Program-made: the position numbers and the translations under genes
The notes under the pieces: generated by a model
The model's database searches: none
The model's input: only the letters and a program-made list of their open reading frames with translations
Told to the model about the DNA's origin: nothing
NCBI RefSeq assembly: GCF_001570425.1
Contig: NZ_BCSX01000018.1
Span: forward strand, 124,001 to 188,000
Length of the DNA stretch: 64,000 bases
Reading direction: 5' to 3'
DNA from: Mycolicibacterium brisbanense
Lineage (GTDB): Bacteria; Actinomycetota; Actinomycetes; Mycobacteriales; Mycobacteriaceae
Shown: one piece after another, positions 26,957 to 36,063 of the stretch
Layout: the number at the start of each line of letters is the position of its first letter
Position numbering within the stretch: the stretch's first letter is position 1

Positions 26957-27059
26957 GGCCATGGCCCCTTTCTGTGGCGTGAGGCCTCCAGTCAACCCCG
27001 AATTGGCCGGGCGCGCAGCGGCGTCGCCACAGTGTGATGAGATCGCCGAGTACAAAGAG

Positions 27060-27737
27060 GTGGTGGACCAGACGCCGGCCCGGTGCGCGGTCGCCGTGGT
27101 GGCGGCCGCACTTGCGCTGGTCCAGTGTTCTCCTGCCCCGCCGCCGGCGCCGTCGGCGACCCCCTCGTCGAGGGCCGTGCAGGCGCCGCCGTCGGTTGAT
27201 CGGGTCACGGCCGCCGACCTCGGCGCGACCTGGCATCCGGGCTGTCCGCTGGCGCCCGAGCAGCTGCGCCGGGTTGAGCTCGACTACCTGGGCTTCGACG
27301 GCACGACCCGGCGCGGCGTGCTCGTCGTGCACGAAAGCCTTGTGCCGCAGGTGATTGCGATCTTCGACCAGCTGCACCGGATGCGTTACCCGATCGAGCG
27401 CATGCGCACGGTGGATCACTACCCGCAGGCGCAGGACGAGTTGTCGATGGAGGACAACAACACCTCTGCGTTCAATTGCCGCGGTATCCCGGGCTCCGGC
27501 AACTGGTCACTGCATGCCTACGGCCGGGCCATCGACCTCAACCCGCTGCTCAATCCGTACGTCGATGGAGCTGATGTGGAGCCGGCGAACGCCACACGGT
27601 ATCTGGATCGCACGCGCACGGACCCCGGGCTGCTGCACGCCGACGATTCGGCGGTGCGCGCCTTCACCGATCGCGGCTGGCAATGGGGTGGCGCGTGGCG
27701 ATCCCCGATCGACTACCAGCATTTCGAGATGCGCTGA
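27060..27737 (+). CDS. M15 family D-Ala-D-Ala carboxypeptidase-like lipoprotein
   Basis: 225 residues from GTG at 27060 or 27063. The signal ends in the lipobox LVQC (Cys23), then a Pro/Ser linker. The catalytic domain has the M15 zinc pattern SLHAYGRAIDLNP (His and Asp) and a final histidine in DYQHFEMR at the C-terminus. Relatives such as VanY and phage endolysins cut peptidoglycan side chains. No ribosome site is clear, so the message may be leaderless. The upstream region is shared with the divergent URC operon (103 bases between starts). Confidence 0.83.
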   Translation: MVDQTPARCAVAVVAAALALVQCSPAPPPAPSATPSSRAVQAPPSVDRVTAADLGATWHPGCPLAPEQLRRVELDYLGFDGTTRRGVLVVHESLVPQVIAIFDQLHRMRYPIERMRTVDHYPQAQDELSMEDNNTSAFNCRGIPGSGNWSLHAYGRAIDLNPLLNPYVDGADVEPANATRYLDRTRTDPGLLHADDSAVRAFTDRGWQWGGAWRSPIDYQHFEMR

Positions 27738-27738
27738 G

Positions 27739-28443
27739 TCAGTGGCACGACGCGGCCGGCGGCGGGCCGTACTCGTCGTGCCAGTTCCACCATTCGTACG
27801 GTGCGGACTGGGGATAGCCCTCAGGTGAATCTTCCCAGGTCTCCTGGCGTCCCAGGGCCGTCATGTCGAGGAAGTTCCAGGTGTTGACGAAGGCCTCGTC
27901 GCCGCGGTTGTTGATGAAGTAGGTACGGAAGACGCGGTCACCGTCGCGGATGAAGGCGTTGGTGCCGTGCCATTGGTCCACGCCGAAATCCACGTCGAAC
28001 GGCTGCCCGGAGGCCGGCTCGGATGCGATGGTGTACCACGGAATGTGCCAGCCCATGCGGGCCTTGATCCTTGTGATGTCGGCCTGCGATCCGCGTGAGG
28101 CGTACACCAGCGTGGTGTCTCGGGCGTTGAGATGGGCCAGGTTGCCGATGTGATCGGCCATCAAAGAGCAACCGACGCAACCGTGTTCGGGCCAGCCGTG
28201 CACGCCCGGTTCGACGAACGCGCGGTACACGATGAGTTGGCGGCGGCCATCGAACAGGTCGAGCAGCGTGACGGTGCCGTCGGGACCGTCGAATTCGTAA
28301 TCGGTGCGCACCGGAGTCCAGGGCATGCGGCGACGCTGCGCGGCCAATTGGTCGCGGGCCCGGGTGAATTCCTTTTCGCGGACCAGCATCTCGCGGTGCG
28401 CGGCATCCCATTCCTGCGCCGTGACGATCGGTGGTGTCTGCAT
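27739..28443 (-). CDS. DUF899 thioredoxin-like protein
   Basis: 234 residues, typical for DUF899. The core is thioredoxin-like: TLLDLFDGRRQLIVYRAF, then GWPEHGCVGCSLMADHIGNLAHLNARD with a CxxC pair at the position of the redox site, LVYASRG, and the tail FNTWNFLDMT-like region ending in EWWNWHDEY. The chemistry is unproven. The gene is divergent from an ArsR regulator and an SRPBCC gene, a combination often seen with DUF899; the operator at 28461-28478 lies 18 bases from its start codon and likely controls it. Confidence 0.9.
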   Translation of the reverse strand: MQTPPIVTAQEWDAAHREMLVREKEFTRARDQLAAQRRRMPWTPVRTDYEFDGPDGTVTLLDLFDGRRQLIVYRAFVEPGVHGWPEHGCVGCSLMADHIGNLAHLNARDTTLVYASRGSQADITRIKARMGWHIPWYTIASEPASGQPFDVDFGVDQWHGTNAFIRDGDRVFRTYFINNRGDEAFVNTWNFLDMTALGRQETWEDSPEGYPQSAPYEWWNWHDEYGPPPAASCH

Positions 28444-28460
28444 GTGGACTCCTCCTGACG

Positions 28461-28478
28461 TTCAACAAAACGGTTGAA
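28461..28478. promoter_or_regulatory. ArsR operator copy 1
   Basis: TTCAAC-N6-GTTGAA, a perfect inverted repeat with six-base arms. It lies between the divergent DUF899 and ArsR genes and matches the second copy 55 bp away. The TCAAC/GTTGA pattern is common upstream of ArsR genes paired with SRPBCC genes in actinobacteria. Confidence 0.75.
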
Positions 28479-28516
28479 TATCTGTTCCTTCAGGACAACA
28501 CGACATGTGGATATAG

Positions 28517-28532
28517 TCAACAATGTGGTTGA
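28517..28532. promoter_or_regulatory. ArsR operator copy 2, overlapping the start codon
   Basis: TCAAC-N6-GTTGA; the spacer contains the GTG at 28525, so the site straddles the proposed translation start of the ArsR gene. Centres of the two copies are 55 bp apart, about five helical turns, which would let two dimers bind the same face of the DNA. Confidence 0.75.
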
Positions 28533-28857
28533 AGATCAGGTGTTGGACCGGGCGTACGCGGCGCTCGCCGATCCGACCCGTCGCCGGTTGCTGGAGGCGC
28601 TGCGCCACGGCGACGCGCGAATCACCGACCTGGCTGCGCCGTTACCGATGACCTTTGCCGGCGTGTCACGACATGTCGGGGTGCTGGAATCGGCCGGGCT
28701 GGTCCGGCGCGAGGTGCGCGGGCGCGAACACTGGCTGTCGCTGCAACCCGACGGGCTGGCGCTGGCACAGCGGTGGATCAACGAGCAGACCGAATTCTGG
28801 GCGGTGCGTACCGATGCGCTGGCCGAGCGGCTGAGGCGGAAGAAGGGCGGTCAATGA
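28525..28857 (+). CDS. ArsR-family repressor
   Basis: 110 residues from GTG at 28525; GTG codons at 28507 and 28540 are also in frame, and the choice follows the usual N-terminus of the family and the position of the operator. The winged helix shows RAYAALADPTRRRLLEALRHGDARI and the recognition helix TFAGVSRHVGVLESAGLV. No metal-site cysteines are visible. It is coupled to the SRPBCC gene by an ATGA overlap. The proteins together form a sensor/effector unit that probably controls the divergent DUF899 gene and itself. Confidence 0.88.
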   Translation: MVEDQVLDRAYAALADPTRRRLLEALRHGDARITDLAAPLPMTFAGVSRHVGVLESAGLVRREVRGREHWLSLQPDGLALAQRWINEQTEFWAVRTDALAERLRRKKGGQ

Positions 28858-29294
28858 GCACCGAGACCGTGGTGGTCCGGGTGCAGCGGGTCATGCCCGC
28901 CACCCCCGAGGAAGTCTTCGACGAATGGCTCGACCCGGAGGCGCTGCGGGAGTGGATGTGCCCACGCCCGGTGCACTGCGTGGCGGTCCAGGTCGAACCC
29001 CGGGTCGGCGGTCTGGTCCGGTTCGACGTCGACGACCAGGGCTCCAGCGTGCTGATCACCGGTCAATTCCTCACGATCGACCGGCCGCGGCTGCTCAGCT
29101 TCACGTGGTCCAACTCGGACTGGTCTGATCCGACCGCATCCAGCGTCGTCAACGTCACCTTCACCGCGCACGGAGACGATGAAACGCTCATGGCCATCGA
29201 GCATTCTCTGCTGCCGTCCGAGGAATTCGAGAACTTCCACAACGGCTGGATCCTCACGGTCGATCAGCTGGCGGCGGTGCTGGCCCACCGCTGA
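28854..29294 (+). CDS. SRPBCC (AHSA1) domain protein
   Basis: 146 residues. It shows the AHSA1 pattern: VVRVQRVMPATPEEVFDEWLDPEALREWMCPRP at the start, GQFLTIDRPRLLSFTWSNSDW in the middle and NFHNGWILTVDQLAAVL at the end. The fold holds a hydrophobic pocket for small ligands. Its ATG overlaps the stop of the ArsR gene, so the regulator and this pocket protein are made together; in the protein at 5.9 kb the same two domains are fused. Confidence 0.88.
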   Translation: MSTETVVVRVQRVMPATPEEVFDEWLDPEALREWMCPRPVHCVAVQVEPRVGGLVRFDVDDQGSSVLITGQFLTIDRPRLLSFTWSNSDWSDPTASSVVNVTFTAHGDDETLMAIEHSLLPSEEFENFHNGWILTVDQLAAVLAHR

Positions 29295-29423
29295 TACACC
29301 CGGCCGGCGTGTTCGTTGGCTCTGCGCTCAGGGCGCCGTCGTCTCGGCGGTTGTAGCCCAGGCCGCAGAGTCAACGGTGTGCTAGTCCCAGCCGACAGGC
29401 CCGGAGTGGGGCATATTGGCACC

Positions 29424-30353
29424 ATGCGGCTCGCCTTCGGACGTATCGGCCCGATCATCGCCACTGCCGTCACGATTGCGGCGCTTACCCCGGGGGCGAC
29501 GGCGCACGCCTCTCCGGCGCCCCGGCCTACGGCGCAGATCGACGTCGGCGGGTTGGCCCGCAGCTATGAGCTGCACGTGCCGGCCGGGGTGGATCACCCT
29601 TCCGGGCTGGTGGTGAATCTGCATGCGGCGGGTGCGACGGGCCGCGACCAGGCCGCGCTCACCCACTACGACGCGGTCGCCGACGCGCACGGCTTCATCG
29701 TGGTCTATCCCGACGGCATCGATCTGAGCTGGGCCGACGGGCGCGGGGCCTCGGTGCCCGACCGGCAAGGGGTCGACGACGTCGGGTTCATCTCCGCGCT
29801 GGTCGACCAACTGGTCGCCGAGTACCACGTGGACCGGGGTCGGGTGTTCGCGACCGGTTTGTCGGCAGGCGCATTCATGGCCAACCGGCTGGCATGTGAC
29901 CGCCCGGACCTGTTCGCCGCGATCGCCCCGGTGGCAGGCACCCTCGGCGTCAACGTGGGCTGCAGCCCGTCGCGGCCGGTGTCGGTGCTGGCCACCTACG
30001 GAACCGCGGACCCCATCGTGCCGTTCGACGGCGGCACCATGACCGGTCGCGGCGGCACCAGTGACATCCTGTCCGCCCCGGCGCTGATCGACCGGTGGCG
30101 TCAGGTGAACGGTTGCCCGGACGCGTCCGCGCCGGACCAGCTGCCCGCGACCGGTGACGGCATCGGCACGCAACGCATCACCTACGCCCCCTGCGCGCAG
30201 GGCACCGCGGTGGTGTTCATGCGGGTGGACGGCGGCGGCCACACCTGGCCGGGCGCCCCGGAGATCCTGCCGGCGCAAGCGGTCGGCCCGGCCACCCACG
30301 GGTTCGACGCGTCCGAAGAGTCGTGGCAGTTCTTCGACAGCCACGCGAGGTAG
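29424..30353 (+). CDS. Secreted PHB-depolymerase-like esterase (LpqC-type)
   Basis: 309 residues from ATG at 29424 with a signal peptide ending near GATAHAS. The esterase core shows the oxyanion region VVNLHAAGATGRDQAAL, the nucleophile GLSAGAFMANRLAC (Ser), the acid in ATYGTADPIVPFDG and the histidine in GGGHTWPG. Four further cysteines probably pair. The family includes polyhydroxybutyrate depolymerases, feruloyl esterases and mycobacterial LpqC; substrate is not identifiable. It has no lipobox, so it is secreted and not lipid-anchored. Confidence 0.85.
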   Translation: MRLAFGRIGPIIATAVTIAALTPGATAHASPAPRPTAQIDVGGLARSYELHVPAGVDHPSGLVVNLHAAGATGRDQAALTHYDAVADAHGFIVVYPDGIDLSWADGRGASVPDRQGVDDVGFISALVDQLVAEYHVDRGRVFATGLSAGAFMANRLACDRPDLFAAIAPVAGTLGVNVGCSPSRPVSVLATYGTADPIVPFDGGTMTGRGGTSDILSAPALIDRWRQVNGCPDASAPDQLPATGDGIGTQRITYAPCAQGTAVVFMRVDGGGHTWPGAPEILPAQAVGPATHGFDASEESWQFFDSHAR

Positions 30354-30403
30354 CGCCTCTGCAGCTCAGCGGGCCGGTCCGCGGCGCGCTTTAGACTGCC
30401 AGC

Positions 30404-32215
30404 ATGGCTTTTGAGGCACCGGAAGGTCTGTTGCGGATCGAGGATTGCCTCGACGCAGACGGCAACGTCGTGCTGCCGCCAGGCGTGCACCTGATCTCCT
30501 TGATCGAACGCAACATCGCCAACGTCGGCGACACCGTCGCCTACCGGTACCTTGACCACAGCCGTTCCGACGGCGAGACCACTGAGCTGACCTGGACCCA
30601 ACTCGGTGTGCGGTTGCGTGCGATCGGAGCGCAACTGCAACAGACCGCGGCCCGCGGTGAGCGGGTCGCGATCCTGGCGCCCCAGGGCCTCGAGTACATC
30701 GCCGGGTTCTTCGCCGCGATCAAGGCGGGCATGATCGCCGTTCCGTTGTTCGCCCCGGAACTGCAAGGTCACGCCGAACGGCTCGAGACCGCGTTGCTCG
30801 ACGCGCGGCCCGCGGTGATCCTGACCACGACGGCCGCGCACCCCGCGGTCGCCGAGTTCCTGGAGACGCTGCAGCCCGAGCGGCGACCACACGTCGTGTG
30901 CATCGACGAGATTCCCGACGCGGCGGGGGAGATGTTCCAACCGGTGGTGATCGACGCCGACGACGTTTCGCATCTGCAGTACACCTCGGGGTCGACGCGG
31001 CCCCCGGTCGGCATCGAGATCACCCACCGTGCCGTCGGTACCAATCTGCTGCAGATGATCCTCTCGATCGATCTGCTCGATCGAAATACGCACGGCGTCA
31101 GCTGGTTACCGCTCTACCACGACATGGGGCTGTCGATGATCGGCTTCCCTGCCGTCTATGGCGGGCATTCCACGTTGATGTCGCCGACCGCGTTCATCCG
31201 GCGGCCGCAGCGGTGGATCCGCGCCCTGTCCGACGAATCGCGGGACAGCCGGGTGATCACCGCGGCACCCAACTTCGCCTACGAGTGGACGGCGCAGCGG
31301 GGACTGCCCGCGCCGGGCGACGACATCGATCTGAGCAACGTGGTGCTCATCATCGGCTCCGAACCGGTGAGCATCGGGGCGATCACCACCTTCAACAAGG
31401 CGTTCGCGCCATACGGGTTGCCCGCCACGGCTTTCAAACCGTCCTACGGGATCGCCGAGGCGACCCTGTTCGTGTCGACCATTGCTCCGCAGGAGCAGGC
31501 GGCCGCCACGTACTTCGACCGTGAGCAGCTCGCCGCAGGCCGTGCGGTGCGGGTCGCGGCCGACGCCGTCGGTGCGGTCGCGCATGTGGCGTGCGGGCAG
31601 ATCGCGCGCAGCCTGCAGGCCGCCATCGTCGACCCGCTGACCGCGGCGGAGCTGCCGGACGGTTCGGTCGGCGAGATCTGGTTGCAGGGCAACAACATCG
31701 GGCGTGGCTACTGGGGGCTCCCGGAAGAATCGCGGCAGACGTTCGGCGCCGAACTGCGGACGCGTCGTGCGGGCGGTCACACCGAAGGCGCGGACCCGGC
31801 CCGCCCGTGGCTGCGCACCGGGGACCTCGGGGTGTACCTCGACGGCGAACTCTACGTCACGGGCCGGATGGCCGACCTCATCGTCATCGCCGGGGGACAG
31901 CACTACCCGCAGGACATCGAGGCGACCGTTGCCGACGCCTCACCGATCGTGCGGCGCGGGCATGTCGCCGCCTTCGCCGTACCCGGACGCGAAAAGCCTT
32001 CAGGGGACGCCGAACTGGTGATCATCGCCGAACGGGCGACCGGAACCGGGCGCACCGACCCGCAGCCGGCGGTCGAGGCGATCCGCGCCGCGGTGATCAA
32101 CCGGCACGGACTGTCCGCCGCCGACGTGAAGTTCGTTCCCGCCGGTGCCATCCCGCGCACCACCAGCGGCAAGCTGGCCCGCCGGGCCTGCCGTGCGCAG
32201 TATCTGGCGGGGTAG
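30404..32215 (+). CDS. Fatty acyl-AMP ligase (FadD/FAAL type)
   Basis: 603 residues, within FAAL length. Adenylation motifs are YTSGSTRPPVGIEITHRA, SWLPLYHDMGLSMIGFP (typical of FAAL), KPSYGIAEATLFVST and LRTGDLGVYLDGELYVTGR. The catalytic lysine region near the end reads PRTTSGKLARRACR. FAALs activate long-chain acids as acyl-adenylates and hand them to carrier proteins of polyketide synthases instead of CoA. No polyketide synthase is nearby; the gene is convergent with the carboxylic acid reductase, whose own carrier domain could be supplied with acyl groups only in principle. Confidence 0.88.
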   Translation: MAFEAPEGLLRIEDCLDADGNVVLPPGVHLISLIERNIANVGDTVAYRYLDHSRSDGETTELTWTQLGVRLRAIGAQLQQTAARGERVAILAPQGLEYIAGFFAAIKAGMIAVPLFAPELQGHAERLETALLDARPAVILTTTAAHPAVAEFLETLQPERRPHVVCIDEIPDAAGEMFQPVVIDADDVSHLQYTSGSTRPPVGIEITHRAVGTNLLQMILSIDLLDRNTHGVSWLPLYHDMGLSMIGFPAVYGGHSTLMSPTAFIRRPQRWIRALSDESRDSRVITAAPNFAYEWTAQRGLPAPGDDIDLSNVVLIIGSEPVSIGAITTFNKAFAPYGLPATAFKPSYGIAEATLFVSTIAPQEQAAATYFDREQLAAGRAVRVAADAVGAVAHVACGQIARSLQAAIVDPLTAAELPDGSVGEIWLQGNNIGRGYWGLPEESRQTFGAELRTRRAGGHTEGADPARPWLRTGDLGVYLDGELYVTGRMADLIVIAGGQHYPQDIEATVADASPIVRRGHVAAFAVPGREKPSGDAELVIIAERATGTGRTDPQPAVEAIRAAVINRHGLSAADVKFVPAGAIPRTTSGKLARRACRAQYLAG

Positions 32216-32219
32216 ATCA

Positions 32220-32237
32220 CCGGGTAACGCTACCCGG
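32220..32237. terminator. Compact stem-loop between fadD and car
   Basis: CCGGGTA-ACGC-TACCCGG: a 7-bp perfect stem with a tetraloop. It begins 5 bases after the fadD stop and includes the stop codon of the convergent car gene (32230-32232), so both transcripts would end in the same hairpin. Confidence 0.6.
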
Positions 32238-35200
32238 CGTCGAGCAGGCCGAGTTGGCGCAGGTCGGCGATGTACTTCGCGATCAACTCCTCCGACAGAT
32301 GGGGAACATCGCGGCCCGCTCCGATGCCGGCGGATTGCACTGCCGCACGGAACTTTTCGGCCGGCATCGCCACGCCGCCCGTCGGTGGCGCGGGGTGCGC
32401 GTACGCGCTCATCAAGGGGAGCACCGAGTTCTTGCGCTGGTCCTCGGGCAGTGCCTTCATGGCCTCTTCGAATCGCTCGCGCCACTCTTCGTAGTCATCG
32501 ATACGCTCGATGTCGAGCCCCTGCGCGATGAGCCAGTCGACGAACTCGTCGAGCGAGATCCCGTCGTCGTGGGTGTTGAGCACGTTGTAGGTGTGGTAGC
32601 CGGTGGTGCTGGCGGCGCCGAGGGCAGTGATGGCCGCCGAGGTGAAATCCGCAGGCAGTCCGTCGTAATGGGCCCGCTGGCGGTTGCCCGCGGCGTCGAG
32701 GGTGTAGAACGACTTGGGTGCCCGGCCGGTCGCGACGATGCTGAGGATCAGCCGGGTGAACATGTCGGTGACATTGACCTGACCCGAATACGTGCTGTGG
32801 GCCAGGATCATGTCCGACCGGAACACCGTGACGGGCAAGCCGCACAGATCGTTGGCCTCGCGCAGCAGGACTTCGCCCGCCCATTTGCTCGTTGCGTAAC
32901 CACCGGCGTATGCCGCGCCGAGCGAGCGGGCCGGGCTGGCGGTCCGCACATCGACGTCCTCGCCGACATAGGTGCCGTCGGGCAGGGCGGTCACCGCGAC
33001 CGTGGAGATGTAGTTGACCGGCTTGAGCCGGTTGGTGATCGCGAGCTTGATGATCTCGGCGGTGCCGACGGCGTTCGGCCCGAACAGTTGACTATATGGC
33101 AGAACATGATTGACCAGCGCAGCGGAATGCACGATCAGGTCGACCGAGTCCGCCAGCCGGTTCCACGTCACCGTGTCGACACCCAGGTTCGCCGCACCGA
33201 CGTCGCCGACGAGGACTTCGAGATGTTTGTCGGCCAGTTCGCGGAAGCGTTTGGACAGCGTCTCGTCGCCGGAATCGATGGCCTCCTCGATGCGTTGCCG
33301 TGCGGCGATCGGATCGGCGCCCCGCGCCAGGCAGATCAGCCGGCCTCCGGTGGGCGCGAGGCGTTCCAGCCAGTCCAGGCACAGGAATCGGCCCAGATAG
33401 CCGTTGGCCCCCGTCATCAGCACCGTATTCACGGTGGCACTCGGGGCGGGCAGAGTTGGTGCGGCGGCGAGGGTGGCCGCATCGATGAACTTGTCCAGGG
33501 TCAGATCCGTCGCCTTGGCCACCTCGGCATCGCGACCATGCACCGATGCGAATGTCGGTCGGGTGGAGGCGGATTGGCGTTCTCCGTCGACATACTCCGC
33601 CACGGTGGTCAGCGTCGCGGTGGGGCTCACGATGGTCTGCACCGGCACATCGATGTTGAAGATGCCCTCCAGCAGCGTCGCGAACGAGAACGCAGACAGC
33701 GAATCACCGCCGAGTTCGATGAATTTGGCGTCGGCGGGCAGGTCGGATCCACCGGCGTCGAGGCCGAGCGTCGCGGCGGCTGCGCCGCGAACGGTCTCGA
33801 TGGTGGGTTGATGACGGCTGGCGGTGCGCAGCGCGTCGAGCTGATTGTCCTGCCCGGCAGCGATTTCCGCGTACATCGCATCCAAGCGGTCCTGGTAGTG
33901 GCGCTTGAGCGCGGGGCGCAGCAGTTTGCCCACCCCGGAGAGCAGGCCGTTGTCGCGCGTGAACGGTTCGGATTCCAGCAGGAAATCCCGGGGTATCTCA
34001 TAGGGATTCAGGTGGTTCTCGGCGGCGATCTGCTGCAGCGAGTCGGCGATCAGCGACCGGGCGTCGCCCGCCCCCACGCCGTCGGCGTTCGGCACGATCA
34101 CGGCGAGCAGAAACGGCTGATCGCTGCTGCCGTAGATGAAGATCTGCCGGATGTAGGGGCTGGTCGAATAGGTCGCCTCGAGGTTGGACACCGCCACGAA
34201 TTCGCCCTGCGACAGCTTGATGACGTTGTTGCGGCGGTCCAGGTATACGAGGTGATCCGGGCCGATCTCGGCCATCACGTCCCCGGTTTTGTAGAAGCCG
34301 TCGGCATCGAAGATGTCGGCCGACAGTTCGGGGTGCTTGTAATAGCCGGGAATCAGGGTGGTCGTCTTGATGTACAGCTCGCCACGAGGGTGCGGCTTGT
34401 CGGTGGTGGAGTAACCGAGTTCGGGTACGTCGACGAGCTTGTACTCGGTGACCGGTGGGCGCTGCACGACACCGTTGCGCATGATGCCGCCACCGTTCTC
34501 GGTCGATCCGTAGCCATCGCTGACGGCGATATCCAGGAGCGATTCGACGAACGCGTGCATGTCTTTCGACAGTGGTGCGCTGCCGCACATCGCCGACACC
34601 ACCCGGCCGCCGAGGAAGTCCTCGCGCAGCTCGGCCTTGACGGTCTCCTCCAGATCCGCCGCGGTGGGTTCGGCCGCGGTGCGCTGGTCGAGTTCCTTGC
34701 GGTAGCGGCGGAAGAACATGTCGCACACCCGCGGCACCAGGTTCAGCGCGGTGGGCCGGACCAGCGTGATGTCGTCGAACAGGGTCGACATATCGCTCTT
34801 GGCCGCGAAGTAGCCGATGCCACCCGAAGTCAACGTCGAGATGAGCCACGCCATCCCGTACACATGGCTCAGCGGCATGTACTGCAGGTGGATCGCAGGG
34901 ATCTCGATACCGATGTCCAGCGCCGGGCTGCGCGGCCGCTGCCACAGCCGCGTCATCAGATCGGTGGTGTACATGGCCCCTTTCGGGGCGCCGGTGCTGC
35001 CCGACGTGTAGACCAGCGTGGCCAGCGGGTTCTCGTCGGGTGCCGGGATGAACGGTGGGGTTTCGGCCATCGACCGCCCCGCGTCCATGTCGGCCACCAG
35101 CGATACCACCTCGACCGTCCGGCCTGCCGCGGTCAGGCGGGCGGTCGCCGCCTCGAAGCGCTCACGCTGGTCGTCGTCGGCCTCGGAGTAGTCGAAAACC

Positions 35201-35760
35201 ACCAACCGCTGCACCGACGGGGCGTCGATGATCAACTCGGCCGCGGTGTCAAGGGACTCGACGCTTGCGGCGAAGATCCGCGGTGTGGTCTCCGCGATGA
35301 TCGGCGCGAGCTGCCGTGCCGACGAACTGGTCTGCAGCGGAACGAAAACCGCCCCGAGGCGCGCGCAGGCCAGCTGGATCACGGTATAGCCGATGCTGGT
35401 GAAACCGAGCACCGCGACGAAGTCTCCGGGCTCGAACCCGCTGCCGTGCCAGGTGTTGGCCAGTGCCACCACATTGTCTCGCAGGCGGCCGTAGGTGATG
35501 GTGTCGAAGCCGGCCAGCAGGCTGGTGGTGGTACGCCCGGTGGCCGGGTCGCGGATCACCTCACGGGATCGCAGGCCCAGGGCGGGTCGGTCGGCGTAGC
35601 CGGTCAGGCACGCGTCGATCGCCTGCCACAGCCGCAGGTCAGGATCCTGGATGCGCGCGCTGACGTCGGGATCCGGGGCGGCGGCCCGGAACTGTGGGTC
35701 CGTCGCGTGCAACTGCTGGATGCGCTGGATGAGTCGTTGCTGTCGGGCGTCGTCGGTCAT
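32230..35760 (-). CDS. car: Carboxylic acid reductase
   Basis: 1176 residues from ATG at 35760 (GGGGGGAC lies upstream). Domain order: adenylation domain, about 1-640 (LVYTSGSTGAPKGAMYT, SDGYGSTENGG, FYKTGDVMAEIG); phosphopantetheine carrier, about 650-735, with the attachment serine in FIELGGDSLSA; reductase domain, about 760-1176, with the NADPH loop TGANGYLGRF and the active-site YATSKWAG. This is the three-domain CAR of mycobacteria and Nocardia, which reduces carboxylic acids to aldehydes using ATP and NADPH and needs a phosphopantetheinyl transferase encoded elsewhere. Native substrate is unknown; fatty acids are likely. Confidence 0.96.
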   Translation of the reverse strand: MTDDARQQRLIQRIQQLHATDPQFRAAAPDPDVSARIQDPDLRLWQAIDACLTGYADRPALGLRSREVIRDPATGRTTTSLLAGFDTITYGRLRDNVVALANTWHGSGFEPGDFVAVLGFTSIGYTVIQLACARLGAVFVPLQTSSSARQLAPIIAETTPRIFAASVESLDTAAELIIDAPSVQRLVVFDYSEADDDQRERFEAATARLTAAGRTVEVVSLVADMDAGRSMAETPPFIPAPDENPLATLVYTSGSTGAPKGAMYTTDLMTRLWQRPRSPALDIGIEIPAIHLQYMPLSHVYGMAWLISTLTSGGIGYFAAKSDMSTLFDDITLVRPTALNLVPRVCDMFFRRYRKELDQRTAAEPTAADLEETVKAELREDFLGGRVVSAMCGSAPLSKDMHAFVESLLDIAVSDGYGSTENGGGIMRNGVVQRPPVTEYKLVDVPELGYSTTDKPHPRGELYIKTTTLIPGYYKHPELSADIFDADGFYKTGDVMAEIGPDHLVYLDRRNNVIKLSQGEFVAVSNLEATYSTSPYIRQIFIYGSSDQPFLLAVIVPNADGVGAGDARSLIADSLQQIAAENHLNPYEIPRDFLLESEPFTRDNGLLSGVGKLLRPALKRHYQDRLDAMYAEIAAGQDNQLDALRTASRHQPTIETVRGAAAATLGLDAGGSDLPADAKFIELGGDSLSAFSFATLLEGIFNIDVPVQTIVSPTATLTTVAEYVDGERQSASTRPTFASVHGRDAEVAKATDLTLDKFIDAATLAAAPTLPAPSATVNTVLMTGANGYLGRFLCLDWLERLAPTGGRLICLARGADPIAARQRIEEAIDSGDETLSKRFRELADKHLEVLVGDVGAANLGVDTVTWNRLADSVDLIVHSAALVNHVLPYSQLFGPNAVGTAEIIKLAITNRLKPVNYISTVAVTALPDGTYVGEDVDVRTASPARSLGAAYAGGYATSKWAGEVLLREANDLCGLPVTVFRSDMILAHSTYSGQVNVTDMFTRLILSIVATGRAPKSFYTLDAAGNRQRAHYDGLPADFTSAAITALGAASTTGYHTYNVLNTHDDGISLDEFVDWLIAQGLDIERIDDYEEWRERFEEAMKALPEDQRKNSVLPLMSAYAHPAPPTGGVAMPAEKFRAAVQSAGIGAGRDVPHLSEELIAKYIADLRQLGLLDAG

Positions 35761-36063
35761 CGTGGTGTCGTCCCCCCGTCGTACCGGATGCACATCTATC
35801 CACTACACCACTTGGCGTCGGAGGTTGCCACGTGTTCAGGCAACACACAGCCACGGTTACGGCGTCATACCCTGCTCAGGAATGAAAGAGATTACGCCAC
35901 AACGTCTTTCCAGCGTACGGTCATCTTGGGTAGACGCTGACGCTGCTTGGGTCATGGTGTGAATGTCGTTGTGCACACACGCTTTAACCGATCGAGTTAC
36001 TCCACTACTCGCGGCGGCGCTGCCCGCATCGGGCAGGTGGTTCGCCGGTGCGAAGATGGACGG
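35761..36063. other. Divergent promoter region between car and threonine aldolase
   Basis: About 300 bases hold the promoters for both genes. GTGTG and CACAC arms lie 12 bases apart near 35960-35985, a weak inverted repeat. No gene or clear regulator site can be named. Confidence 0.35.

Noticed and set aside
31591..35940. A 1449-residue open frame antisense to car
   Set aside because: It overlaps fadD and the whole car gene, has no domain and a skewed Arg/Gly/Asp composition. It is a high-GC shadow.
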